Assembly: GCA_016286165.1 (NCBI GenBank)
Contig: JAEESE010000001.1
Location: 124,001-188,000, forward strand
Origin: Bacteroidaceae bacterium
Lineage (GTDB): Bacteria > Bacteroidota > Bacteroidia > Bacteroidales > Bacteroidaceae
Direction of reading: 5' to 3'
DNA length: 64,000 bases
Shown: piece by piece, positions 35,720-45,117 of the stretch
Numbering within the stretch: the stretch's first letter is position 1
Layout: the number at the start of each line of letters is the position of its first letter
Notes under the pieces: model-generated
What the model was told of the DNA's origin: nothing
Databases searched by the model: none
Seen by the model: the letters and a program-made list of their open reading frames with translations, nothing else
Translations under genes and position numbers: made by a program

Positions 35720-37735
35720 ATGAACGACATTAAATTACTAAACCACGCAGCGGATAACATTCGTATTCTGGCTGCATCGATGGTCGAGAAGGCCAAGAGC
35801 GGTCACCCAGGCGGAGCCATGGGCGGTGCTGATTTCATCAACGTGCTCTACAGCGAGTACCTGAACTACGATCCCGCCGATCCCTGCTGGGTAGGCCGCG
35901 ACCGTTTCTTCCTTGACCCCGGTCACATGGCTCCTATGCTCTACAGCCAGTTGGCGCTTATCGGCAAGTTTTCACTTGAAGAGCTGCAGCAGCTGCGCCA
36001 GTGGGGTTCCCCCACCCCTGGTCACCCCGAAGCTGACCCCAAGCGCGGAATCGAGAATACCAGCGGCCCGCTCGGTCAAGGTCACACTTTCGGTATCGGT
36101 GCTGCCATCGCTGCAAAGTTCCTGGCTGCTCACACCGGTAACCCGACCTTCGACAAGGAGACCATCTACATCTATATCTCCGACGGCGGCGTGCAGGAAG
36201 AGATCTCACAGGGCGCTGCCCGCATCGCAGGCATCTTGGGATTGGACAATGTCGTGATGTTCTACGACTCCAACGACATTCAGCTCTCCACCGAGTGTGC
36301 CGAGGTCATGAACGAGGACACAGCTGCCAAGTACCGTGCCCTCGGTTGGGAAGTGTTTGAGATCAACGGCAATGATGCTGCTCAGATTCGCAAGGCCATC
36401 GAAGCAGCCAAGGCCGTTAAGGGCAAGCCCGCCCTCATCATCGGTAAGACCGTCATGGGTAAGGGTGCGCTTAAGGAGGACGGTTCCAGTTACGAGCGCA
36501 ACTGCAAGACGCATGGTGCTCCACTCGGTGGCGATGCTTATAGAAAGACCGTAGCCAACCTCGGCGGCGATGCTGATAATCCGTTTGTTATCTTCGACGA
36601 TGTCAAGGAGCTCTACGCAAAACGCGCTGAAGAGCTGAAGGCTATCGTGGCCAAGCGCAAGGCCGAAGAAGCTGCTTGGGCTGCCAAGAATCCCGAGTGC
36701 GCAGCTGCACAGGCTGAATGGTTCAGCGGCAAGGCTCCGAAGGTCGATTGGACAAAGGTAGCCCAGAAGAGCGGCGATGCAACCCGCAACGCCAGCGCAG
36801 CCGTGCTAAGCGTACTCGCCGAGCAGGTGCCCAACATGATTTGTGCTTCTGCCGACCTCTCCAACTCCGACAAGACCGACGGCTTCCTCAAGAAGACCCA
36901 CGCCCTCAAGGCTGGCGACTTCAGCGGTGCCTTCTTCCAGGCTGGTGTGGCTGAGCTGACCATGGCTTGTTGCTGCATCGGCATGGCGCTGCACGGTGGT
37001 GTCATCCCCGCCTGCGGCACGTTCTTCGTCTTCTCTGATTATATGAAGCCCGCCGTTCGTATGGCTGCCCTGATGGAGTTGCCCGTTAAGTTCATCTGGA
37101 CACACGATGCCTTCCGCGTTGGCGAGGATGGTCCTACCCACGAGCCCGTGGAGCAGGAAGCTCAGATCCGTCTGATGGAGAAACTGAAGAACCACCACGG
37201 CAAGAACTCTACACTCGTACTGCGACCCGCCGACGCTCAGGAAACCACCGAGGCATGGCGCCTGGCTATGGAGAATACCGACAGCCCCACAGCCCTTATC
37301 CTCAGCCGTCAGAACATCGCCGACCTGCCTGCAGGCAACGACTACAAGCAGGCTGAGAAGGGCGCTTACATCGTGGCTGGCAGCGACGAGAATCCTGATG
37401 TGATTCTGTTGGCCAGCGGTTCCGAGGTTTCGACCCTCGTTGCCGGCACAGAGCTCCTGCGCAAGGACGGCGTGAAGGTGCGCATCGTCAGCGTGCCCTC
37501 CGAAGGTCTGTTCCGCAGCCAGAGCAAGGACTACCAGCAGGCTATCCTGCCTTGCGGCGTGAAGAAGTTCGGTCTCACCGCTGGTCTGCCCGTGAACCTC
37601 GAAGGTCTCGTAGGTGCCGATGGTTGTGTTTGGGGTCTCAACAGCTTTGGCTTCAGCGCTCCTTACAAGGTTCTCGATGAGAAACTCGGCTTCACGGCTG
37701 ACAATGTTTACAAGCAGGTTAAAGCCATCCTTTGA
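35720..37735 (+). CDS. tkt: transketolase
   Basis: A 671-residue thiamine-diphosphate enzyme. N-terminal SMVEKAKSGHPGGAMG and GPLGQGHTFGIGAAIAAKF, GDGGVQEE-like YISDGGVQEE (the diphosphate-binding GDG triplet appears as SDGG) and the C-terminal THDAFRVGEDGPTHEPVEQ are typical. It moves two-carbon units between sugar phosphates in the pentose phosphate pathway. Codon bias is strong. rpiB begins 2 bp after the stop, giving a tight pentose-phosphate pair. Confidence 0.96.
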   Translation: MNDIKLLNHAADNIRILAASMVEKAKSGHPGGAMGGADFINVLYSEYLNYDPADPCWVGRDRFFLDPGHMAPMLYSQLALIGKFSLEELQQLRQWGSPTPGHPEADPKRGIENTSGPLGQGHTFGIGAAIAAKFLAAHTGNPTFDKETIYIYISDGGVQEEISQGAARIAGILGLDNVVMFYDSNDIQLSTECAEVMNEDTAAKYRALGWEVFEINGNDAAQIRKAIEAAKAVKGKPALIIGKTVMGKGALKEDGSSYERNCKTHGAPLGGDAYRKTVANLGGDADNPFVIFDDVKELYAKRAEELKAIVAKRKAEEAAWAAKNPECAAAQAEWFSGKAPKVDWTKVAQKSGDATRNASAAVLSVLAEQVPNMICASADLSNSDKTDGFLKKTHALKAGDFSGAFFQAGVAELTMACCCIGMALHGGVIPACGTFFVFSDYMKPAVRMAALMELPVKFIWTHDAFRVGEDGPTHEPVEQEAQIRLMEKLKNHHGKNSTLVLRPADAQETTEAWRLAMENTDSPTALILSRQNIADLPAGNDYKQAEKGAYIVAGSDENPDVILLASGSEVSTLVAGTELLRKDGVKVRIVSVPSEGLFRSQSKDYQQAILPCGVKKFGLTAGLPVNLEGLVGADGCVWGLNSFGFSAPYKVLDEKLGFTADNVYKQVKAIL

Positions 37736-37737
37736 TT

Positions 37738-38178
37738 ATGGACGTTATAATTGTAGGGTTAGCCAGCGACCACGCTGGCTACCCTTTAAAAGAATATGTG
37801 AAGAAGTACCTCGAAGAACGGGGTATTGCCTACAAGGACTTCGGGACTTATAGCGAGGCTTCGTGCGACTATGCAGACTTTGGTCATGCCTTAGGTAACG
37901 CCATCGAAGATGGAACTGTCTATCCAGGCATTGCTGTCTGCGGTTCGGGCGAAGGAATATCTATGACCTTGAACAAGCATCAGGGTGTTCGTGCAGGTTT
38001 GGTCTGGCGTCCTGAGATTGCACATCTCATCCGTCAGCATAACGATGCTAACGTAATAGTTTTCCCCGGTCGTTTCATCGACGAGGCCACTGCAGCCGCT
38101 TGCCTTGATGAGTTCTTTGCGACGGAGTTTGAGGGCGGCCGCCACTTAAAGCGCATCAACAAGATTCCCGTGTGCTAA
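37738..38178 (+). CDS. rpiB: ribose-5-phosphate isomerase B
   Basis: A 146-residue protein from the ATG at 37738, 2 bp after the tkt stop, so translation is probably coupled. Active-site segments are ASDHAGYPLK (Asp11, His12), the catalytic Cys68 in AVCGSGEG, and His101 in RQHNDANV. It interconverts ribose and ribulose 5-phosphate (or allose phosphate). Transketolase uses its product, which explains the pairing. Confidence 0.94.
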   Translation: MDVIIVGLASDHAGYPLKEYVKKYLEERGIAYKDFGTYSEASCDYADFGHALGNAIEDGTVYPGIAVCGSGEGISMTLNKHQGVRAGLVWRPEIAHLIRQHNDANVIVFPGRFIDEATAAACLDEFFATEFEGGRHLKRINKIPVC

Positions 38179-38287
38179 GTTCAACAGAACAGTTCGGCTT
38201 AGCGACTTGCTCATGAATCACTTTTGTGGTTCAAGATCGTCAAGTTGTATTTTATTATCTTATTGTGAATTGAGTGAGTATTAGGTA

Positions 38288-38845
38288 ATGAGAAAGATTC
38301 TTTTTGTAGCCGCTCTATTCTTCGGCGTCCAATACATCCAAGCTCAGGAGAAGGTCATGAACGTCATAAAGAAGGATGGCACAAGTACCCAAACCCGTGT
38401 AGCAGATCTGAGCCAAATCAGTTTTCTTATTGTAGCTGAAGGCGGCAAAGGCCTGCTAGTGAAAACCGTAGGCGGCGAAACGGCATCCGTGCTCTTTGAG
38501 ACAAATCCTGTCGTAACCGCCTCCGATGGCAAGTTGACCGTGAAGCCGAGCACGACAGATGCTATTGAGTTTGAAATATCAGACATAGCAGAAATAGTCT
38601 TCGGCGAAGCACCTGATGCCATTGCCGACAACGAGCTGAAAGGCTTTGCCTGTGTGCTGCAAGAAGGCGGCGCATTACTCCGAGGCATTCCCAAAGGCAT
38701 CAAGCCTCGCGTGTACTCCCTCGATGGACGCATCATTCCAACTCCTCGCATCCAGGGTGGTGAGTTGCTTCTGAACCGCTCGACAATGGGCCATGGTCTC
38801 TTCATCGTGAAGGTAGGTTCTTTCTCTACTAAGTTAAAGCTTTAA
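38288..38845 (+). CDS. small secreted protein, function unknown
   Basis: A 185-residue protein with a signal peptide (MRKILFVAALFFGVQYIQAQ). The next stretch (MNVIKKDGTSTQTRVADLSQISF) is a motif of the kind xxxKxDGxxxxxxVxxxxxIxF that recurs in secreted Prevotella-type proteins and is repeated at residues 78-108. The C-terminal 50 residues (VYSLDGRIIPTP, GLFIVKVG, KLKL end) resemble a type IX secretion sorting domain. No enzymatic motif. It lies 35 bp upstream of the GxGYxYP gene, whose N-terminus carries a similar module. Confidence 0.7.
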   Translation: MRKILFVAALFFGVQYIQAQEKVMNVIKKDGTSTQTRVADLSQISFLIVAEGGKGLLVKTVGGETASVLFETNPVVTASDGKLTVKPSTTDAIEFEISDIAEIVFGEAPDAIADNELKGFACVLQEGGALLRGIPKGIKPRVYSLDGRIIPTPRIQGGELLLNRSTMGHGLFIVKVGSFSTKLKL

Positions 38846-38880
38846 TTCTCCGTCATCCCTAACATCTGTCTTTTGAAGTG

Positions 38881-41031
38881 ATGAGAAAGATATTCCTTTT
38901 GGCAACTGCTCTCCTTGGGGCTATGGAGCTCTTGGCACAGCAACCCACCACGATGATCACCAAGCTCACGAATGGCGCTGCCATTCGCACAGATGTTGAC
39001 GAGGTGGAGAAGATTACATTTACGGATGCGGAATTCAACCTAAACAGTGACGGTTATCGCATCCTTGAAGCCGATGAACTATGCTGGCCCGACGACCGCT
39101 TGCTGCCTTTCTTCCTTCCACCCTCAACCGTAAGGTCGTTGGATATGAATGCAGCAAAGCTCAGCGATGTAGAGCGCGTCATGTTCTGCACACTGCAGGG
39201 CATAATTAATCGTACCCGCCCACGCATTCTCCTCTACAACCACAACGAGGAGCCGCAAAGCACATGGCCCACGGCCCACAGTCTCAGAACAGCTTCTGTC
39301 CCTGTATCCAGACCTTACGAGATGGTAAAGCTATATCAGGAGGAAATCAAGGGCCTGGTACTCTACAGCAACGAGTTATGTGACCATTATTCCAACCTCG
39401 CCGTCACCATTGCCGTACTGGACCGTTTGCTACCCGTCACGGCTGAGATTAGGGATAAGCTCGTGGCAAACGGTATGGACTTCCCTATCGTGGAAGACCT
39501 CTCACAGCTGAAGATGTCCACCGCGTATGAGGTATACTCCTATCTTTACAACAACTACTGGAGCCGTTGCAACCACCGCCTGCTCATCAGCCTGCGTCCC
39601 ACAATTCCCTATGTACATGATATCGGCGCCGCATGCGGTTCGGCATGTGTTTGGCTCGACCCTCGTAATGGCAGAGAACGTGTACTGCTCGACAAGATGC
39701 TCAAGGATATGACACCGGGCCGTGACTTCGTTTTGGGTTGGTATCCCGAGGAACGTTCCGGCGTGGGCGAAGCCACAAAATATGGTCTTTCTACCGTGCC
39801 AGCTGACTTCTTTGAGAACACTACAGTTTACACAGCAGTAAACAAGCCTGTCGTAATTGCCCCTGTACCCAAGCGTCCTAAGCTGGAGAACAAGATTTAT
39901 GCTGCTGTATACATAAGCGACGGCGACAACATCCAATACTGTCAGCACGCCATGGCCAAGATCTTCGAGCAAGGCGGTCGCGGAAAGATGCCCTTGAACT
40001 GGACCATCAGCCCAGCCTTGGCAGACATTTCTCCTATGATGCTGAATTACTACTACCGCAAGGCTTCGACCAACGACTGCTTCGTCGGTGGTCCCTCCGG
40101 TATGGGCTATTCCATGCCCTACGATGCACACAACTCTCGCTACTATGCCGGCGCTTCCGACACCGAACTGATTACCCCTTATACTCAACTCACTCAGCGC
40201 TACCTCGAAAAGGCCGGACTACGCGTCATTACCATTTGGGATAACGTAAGCGACAAACAATGCCAGGCATATGCCAACAACTGTTCCTATCTCTACGGAC
40301 TTACCATCAACGATTGGGAACGACAGGTAGGCCGACTGACAGATAAAGTTCAATCAGACTGGTTGCCCGTAGCTGTACAATACCCCTGTTATGCCAACGG
40401 CGTAGACGTCATCACCGACTTCTTTAATCGTGACATCAAGAACTTCAAGGGCAAAGAGCCTATGTTCGTGACAGGTCAGGCCACCGTATGGGATGCCGGC
40501 CCTGATAAACTCGTAGCCCTGAATGAAAGGCTCAACGCTCTCTCGCCAGGTAATGTTAACATTGTCCGTGCCGACCATTGGTTCAGCTACTACAACGAAG
40601 CTCACCATTTACCTTTCAACATCACCCTACTGCAGGATATGGAGATTGTTTCATCACCAGCCAGAACGAATGCAAAGGTTGCTGCCGATGGTTCGCCATC
40701 CGAAGGATATTTATGGACTTCAAGGACCTCCGATGGAACCGGTTGGGTGAAGATGGACTTCAAGGAACCTTTCCAGATTAGTCGCTACGTGATACGTCAC
40801 GCCGAGGCTGCAGGCATGGAGCCTGAACTCAACAGCCGTGATTTCACCATCGAGACAAGTCTCGACGGCGAGACATGGACCACGGTAGGCTCCTTTGTAG
40901 GTAATACATCACCCGTGACCGAAGCCACCATCACCCCCGTTGAAGCACGCTTCGTACGAGTGAATGTCACTAATGGCGGCACCGACGGCCGCGTTCGAAT
41001 AGGCGACATCGAGGTTTACGGCGCACATTAG
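38881..41031 (+). CDS. GxGYxYP-domain secreted protein with F5/8-type C domain
   Basis: A 716-residue protein (ATG 38881; a GTG precedes it). Signal peptide MRKIFLLATALLGAMELLAQ. Residues 25-55 (TNGAAIRTDVDEVEKITF) resemble the N-terminal module of the gene upstream. The central region has VERVMFCTLQGIINRTRPRI and the family hallmark at about 403-412, here GPSGMGYSMP instead of GxGYxYP. Residues about 590-716 form a discoidin/F5-8C sheet (WVKMDFKEPFQISRYVIRH, SLDGETWTTVG) that usually binds glycans. It is a putative secreted glycoside-acting enzyme; activity is unproven for the family. Confidence 0.82.
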   Translation: MRKIFLLATALLGAMELLAQQPTTMITKLTNGAAIRTDVDEVEKITFTDAEFNLNSDGYRILEADELCWPDDRLLPFFLPPSTVRSLDMNAAKLSDVERVMFCTLQGIINRTRPRILLYNHNEEPQSTWPTAHSLRTASVPVSRPYEMVKLYQEEIKGLVLYSNELCDHYSNLAVTIAVLDRLLPVTAEIRDKLVANGMDFPIVEDLSQLKMSTAYEVYSYLYNNYWSRCNHRLLISLRPTIPYVHDIGAACGSACVWLDPRNGRERVLLDKMLKDMTPGRDFVLGWYPEERSGVGEATKYGLSTVPADFFENTTVYTAVNKPVVIAPVPKRPKLENKIYAAVYISDGDNIQYCQHAMAKIFEQGGRGKMPLNWTISPALADISPMMLNYYYRKASTNDCFVGGPSGMGYSMPYDAHNSRYYAGASDTELITPYTQLTQRYLEKAGLRVITIWDNVSDKQCQAYANNCSYLYGLTINDWERQVGRLTDKVQSDWLPVAVQYPCYANGVDVITDFFNRDIKNFKGKEPMFVTGQATVWDAGPDKLVALNERLNALSPGNVNIVRADHWFSYYNEAHHLPFNITLLQDMEIVSSPARTNAKVAADGSPSEGYLWTSRTSDGTGWVKMDFKEPFQISRYVIRHAEAAGMEPELNSRDFTIETSLDGETWTTVGSFVGNTSPVTEATITPVEARFVRVNVTNGGTDGRVRIGDIEVYGAH

Positions 41032-41106
41032 TAGTAAGCAAAAAAGCCGCTTAACCCTTCATCAGGAAGGGACAAAGAGTGAAAAGGCTGAAATGACGAT
41101 TATACG

Positions 41107-42561
41107 TCAGTTATTAGGCCAACTACCATAGACCTGATAATAGTAATAATCGTAGAGCTCCTCAACTTTCACGTTAGGGAACATATCTGAGAATACATCC
41201 GCAAGGCTCGGTGCACCAGCATCCACAGCTTTGCGGATATTTATTAATGCCTGCTCATGATTACGAAGCATCGCTTGTGAATACGCGAGGAAAGCATACA
41301 CGTCAGGATTGACGGTATCGGTGAGGTCCTCCAATTCCGTGAGCATAGCCACAACCGCATCAAAGTAGGAGTAATCAAAGAGTATCGTAGCACCTTGGAA
41401 ATAGATTTCAGCAGACCTGTCTGGGTATTTGTCCATTAGGACATGAATAACATGCAGGGCATCATATAGACGTTCATTCTCCGCAAATACTCGAACCCGA
41501 AGCAGACGTTCATCCCAAGCCGTTCCCTTCTCTGGGGCAATGGATTCAGCCTTCCCAAGGTATTGCAGAGCTTCCTCTACCATCCCCTTCCGACTCAATA
41601 CCTGAGCCATTTGCTCATAAATAGCTAATTTATCTTCGCTATCTGGTTCTGCAAGTTCATCGGCTTGCTTAATAGCAGTAAACGCCTGTTCCGTCTGCCC
41701 CATATCAAACAGCGCGAAAGAATCGTAAAGCCAATGATTTTCGCACAAAGGATTCAAATTCTCAAGGCGCTGATATAATTCATGTGCCTCAGAGCAGTTG
41801 CCTTGCTGAAGCAATACCCAGGCCTTGAGTTGCAAGGCCCTCTCATTGTCAGGCTCTACGGCCAAAGCATAATCAGTGGCATCAATAGCCTGTGTATATT
41901 CTCCGAGATTAGAATGGGCCTCAGCATTCCAGTTCCACGATTCAATACTGAACGGATCAACGTCAAGCATTCGCTTGATATATCGTTTTGCCAGATTGTT
42001 ATTACCCATTCCCAAAGATATATCAGCCTGCAGTTGCCAAGTCTTATACCACTCGGGTGACATTTGCTCGAGTTTGTTGGCAAGAACCAACGCACATTCA
42101 TACTCCTGGTAATCAATAAAAATATACGCTGAGTCGTAAAGGAAAAAATCAACGTCTTCTTCCACGTGATAACTTGCCTTCAGCAAGAAGCCCATGGCCT
42201 CATCACTTTGTTTGTCGCGGATGAGCAATTCAGCGCGAAGGAACAACACTTCCCTATGGCTTTGGTCTTCGATAGCATCGCAAAGGGACAAGGCACGCTC
42301 AGGCTCATCGTTGAGCATAAACTGACGAGCCTTAAATATCTGAGGATCAACTGCATTAGGATGCAGCTGCAGAGCAAGTTCTATAGCCTCGTTGGCCAAG
42401 TCGTTATCCTGAAGCACAAGAGCATAATACTCAGCCACATCCGTCAGCTCTTCGGCATCCATATAAATTGGTTTGCCGGTTTCACGTGATGTCTCATACT
42501 GAGCAAGAATCTCCTTGAACTCAGGTTCCTCAAAATATTTAAGATCGTCGTCTAAGCGCAT
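41107..42561 (-). CDS. tetratricopeptide-repeat protein
   Basis: A 484-residue, acidic protein made almost entirely of helical TPR-like repeats; motifs such as EPERALSLCDAIED, WNWNAEAHSNLGEYTQAIDATDYAL and KGMVEEALQYLGKAESIAPE recur about every 34 residues. No signal peptide. It is probably a cytosolic scaffold; partner unknown. It is downstream of glnS with a 38-bp palindrome between. Confidence 0.82.
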   Translation of the reverse strand: MRLDDDLKYFEEPEFKEILAQYETSRETGKPIYMDAEELTDVAEYYALVLQDNDLANEAIELALQLHPNAVDPQIFKARQFMLNDEPERALSLCDAIEDQSHREVLFLRAELLIRDKQSDEAMGFLLKASYHVEEDVDFFLYDSAYIFIDYQEYECALVLANKLEQMSPEWYKTWQLQADISLGMGNNNLAKRYIKRMLDVDPFSIESWNWNAEAHSNLGEYTQAIDATDYALAVEPDNERALQLKAWVLLQQGNCSEAHELYQRLENLNPLCENHWLYDSFALFDMGQTEQAFTAIKQADELAEPDSEDKLAIYEQMAQVLSRKGMVEEALQYLGKAESIAPEKGTAWDERLLRVRVFAENERLYDALHVIHVLMDKYPDRSAEIYFQGATILFDYSYFDAVVAMLTELEDLTDTVNPDVYAFLAYSQAMLRNHEQALINIRKAVDAGAPSLADVFSDMFPNVKVEELYDYYYYQVYGSWPNN

Positions 42562-42569
42562 GAATACAC

Positions 42570-42607
42570 GTTAACCTATTAACGCTTTTACACGTTAACA
42601 GGTTAAC
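42570..42607. repeat. imperfect palindrome between glnS and TPR genes
   Basis: Arms GTTAACCTATTAACG (42570-42584) and CGTTAACAGGTTAAC (42593-42607) pair over 15 bp with one mismatch, loop of 8. It could stop or protect the glnS transcript, but no T run follows. Confidence 0.7.
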
Positions 42608-42616
42608 ATAAAGTGG

Positions 42617-44377
42617 TTATTTCTTTTTAAAAGTATCTTTCAGACCAACGGTCTTATTGAAGACGAGATGGTCTGGCGTGGAATCGGTGTCGACATTGAA
42701 GTAGCCGATGCGTTGGAACTGCAAGTAAGTCAAAGCGGGCATATCCTTGACGAACTTCTCAATATAGCAATTCGTTAGTATGTGAAGCGAATCGGGGTTC
42801 ATCATCTGCTTCATTGCATCTATGGCGGAGAGGCCTTCGCCCTGCAGACGGGCCAGTTCATCGCGTGGATTCTCCACCTGCCATAAACGCTCATACATCC
42901 TCACCTCGGCAGGCAGACAATGGCCGCAACTGAGCCAGTGCAAGGTCTTACCCTTGATCTTACGATCGGCACCAGGCTGTCCGCTACGTGTCTCCAGGTC
43001 ATAGGTGGCGTATATGCAGGTGACATTACCCTCAGCGTCAACATCGTAAGGATGATCACCTTCTTCGTTGCACTTAATGATATATGCGTTCTTCAGGCGC
43101 ACTTCCTTGCCAGGAGCCAGACGCATGAACTTCTTTTCAGCGACGGGTTGGAAATCATCGCGTTCAATCCAAAGTTCACGGCTGAACTCGATGATGTGTG
43201 AACCTTCCTCGGGACGCTCCGGATTGTTCACAGCCTCCAATTCTTCAACCTGCCCTTCGGGGTAGTTGGTAATGATGAGCTTCACGGGATTCACAACAGC
43301 AGAAACACGCGTTGCACGCTGGTTCAGGTCGTCACGCACAGCACTCTCCAACAACGCAAAGTCGTTCAATGCGTCGTAGGTGGTATAGCCGATTTTGTCA
43401 ATGAAGTTGACGATACTCTCGGGTGAATAGCCACGACGACGGAAGGCACAGATAGTCGGCATGCGGGGATCATCCCAACCGCTTACGAAGCCGTTCTTGA
43501 CCAATGCAAGCAGGTTACGCTTCGACATCAGCGTATAGTTGAGGTTCAGCTTATTGAACTCGGTCTGGCGGGGACGGTTATCTTCGATATTGTCCGTTTC
43601 GCCGCGCCACTCTTTCATCCATGTGACGAAGAGGTCATACAAGGGACGATGCTCCACAAATTCCAACGTGCACCACGAATGGGTTACCCCTTCGAGGTAG
43701 TCGCTCTGTCCGTGTGTGAAATCATACATAGGATAAGCGTTCCATTGTGAGCCGGTGCGCCAATGGGGAATGTTCAGAACACGATAAATGAGCGGATCGC
43801 GGAAAAGCATATTAGGGTGAGCCATGTCTATCTTTGCACGAAGTACAAGTGTTCCAGGCTCACACTTGCCGCTGTTCATAAACTCAAACAGGCGCAGGTT
43901 CTCTTCAACGGGACGATCACGGAAAGGGCTGTTGGTACCAGGTGATGTGGTGGTGCCTTTCTGCTGTGCAATCACCTCGGCACTCTGCTCATCGACATAA
44001 GCGCGTCCCTGCTTGATCAACCATACGGCGAAGTCCCAAAGCTGCTGGAAGTAGTCGGAGGCATAATAGATATTTGCCCACTCGAAGCCTAACCACTTGA
44101 TGTCCTTCTCAATGGCATTGACGTATTCCGTATCTTCCTTCTGAGGATTAGTATCGTCAAAGCGAAGGTTGCATTTTCCCCCGTACTTCTTTGCCAAGCC
44201 GAAATCAATGGCTATAGCTTTGGCGTGACCGATATGCAAATAACCGTTCGGCTCTGGCGGGAAGCGCGTCTGCATTCGGCCGCCATTCTTGCCTTCGGCC
44301 AAGTCATTAATCACTTTCTGTTCGATGAAGCTCACACTCTTTTTCTCCTGAGCCTCGTTGTTGATATTCTCTACCAT
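42617..44377 (-). CDS. glnS: glutamine-tRNA ligase
   Basis: A 586-residue class I synthetase. HIGH motif in PPEPNGYLHIGHAKA (48-51), FDDTNPQKE, and the KMSKS-like LMSKRNLL near 285. The C-terminal beta-barrels bind the anticodon (EGDHPYDVDAEGNVTCIYATYD). It charges tRNA-Gln with glutamine. Slightly longer than the E. coli enzyme (554). It lies 25 bp after ribE on the same strand. Confidence 0.94.
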   Translation of the reverse strand: MVENINNEAQEKKSVSFIEQKVINDLAEGKNGGRMQTRFPPEPNGYLHIGHAKAIAIDFGLAKKYGGKCNLRFDDTNPQKEDTEYVNAIEKDIKWLGFEWANIYYASDYFQQLWDFAVWLIKQGRAYVDEQSAEVIAQQKGTTTSPGTNSPFRDRPVEENLRLFEFMNSGKCEPGTLVLRAKIDMAHPNMLFRDPLIYRVLNIPHWRTGSQWNAYPMYDFTHGQSDYLEGVTHSWCTLEFVEHRPLYDLFVTWMKEWRGETDNIEDNRPRQTEFNKLNLNYTLMSKRNLLALVKNGFVSGWDDPRMPTICAFRRRGYSPESIVNFIDKIGYTTYDALNDFALLESAVRDDLNQRATRVSAVVNPVKLIITNYPEGQVEELEAVNNPERPEEGSHIIEFSRELWIERDDFQPVAEKKFMRLAPGKEVRLKNAYIIKCNEEGDHPYDVDAEGNVTCIYATYDLETRSGQPGADRKIKGKTLHWLSCGHCLPAEVRMYERLWQVENPRDELARLQGEGLSAIDAMKQMMNPDSLHILTNCYIEKFVKDMPALTYLQFQRIGYFNVDTDSTPDHLVFNKTVGLKDTFKKK

Positions 44378-44402
44378 ATCTTTATCTTTCTATTTCCAAC
44401 TT

Positions 44403-45026
44403 TCAGTTTTCAACTTTCAATTCATGCATTCGGCTCTGATACTGAGCAATGTACTTGCCAAGAATGTCGAACTCGAGGTTTACCACCGTTCCAACCTTGA
44501 TATTATGGAAGTTCGTTACTTCGAAGGTATAAGGGATGATGCAGACGGCGAAAGTGTTCTTCGTGGGACGGCACACGGTCAACGACACTCCATTGACGCT
44601 AACCGAGCCTTTGTCCACGGTGAAATAACCACGGCTGACCATCTCGGAATCAACATCGTACTCGAAGGTGAACTCGTAGCTGCCTTCTTGGTCCTCAACA
44701 CGTATGCAACGCGCTGTTTGGTCAACGTGACCTTGAACAATGTGACCATCCAGACGGCCCCCCATCATCATCGAACGTTCCACGTTAACCTCGTCGCCAA
44801 CCTTCAGCAATCCAAGGTTCGAGCGTTCGAGTGTCTCACGCATGGCTGTCACCGTGTAAGTATCATCCTTGATACGCACCACCGTTAGGCACACCCCATT
44901 GTGTGCTATGCTTTGGTCTATCTTAAGCTCGTTGGTGAAAGGGCAACTCAACGTGAAATGCATATTGTCCTGTTCATGCTCGATAGCCACGACTCTCGCT
45001 GTACATTCTACTATTCCTGAGAACAT
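44403..45026 (-). CDS. ribE: riboflavin synthase
   Basis: A 207-residue protein with the canonical start MFSGIVE and two lumazine-binding barrels, each with a GV(C/S)LTV motif (NGVCLTV and NGVSLTV). It dismutates two dimethylribityllumazine molecules to riboflavin. The C-terminal codons fall in a CT-rich tandem repeat (CAACTTTCA) that also fills the gap to glnS. It is 25 bp upstream of glnS. Confidence 0.95.
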   Translation of the reverse strand: MFSGIVECTARVVAIEHEQDNMHFTLSCPFTNELKIDQSIAHNGVCLTVVRIKDDTYTVTAMRETLERSNLGLLKVGDEVNVERSMMMGGRLDGHIVQGHVDQTARCIRVEDQEGSYEFTFEYDVDSEMVSRGYFTVDKGSVSVNGVSLTVCRPTKNTFAVCIIPYTFEVTNFHNIKVGTVVNLEFDILGKYIAQYQSRMHELKVEN

Positions 45027-45117
45027 ATTTTTAATGATTTACAGATTTACAATTTGTTACTCGGTCAACGATTGCGACGCCTCATATATCGGAAGCAATA
45101 TTGAAGACCTATGATTA

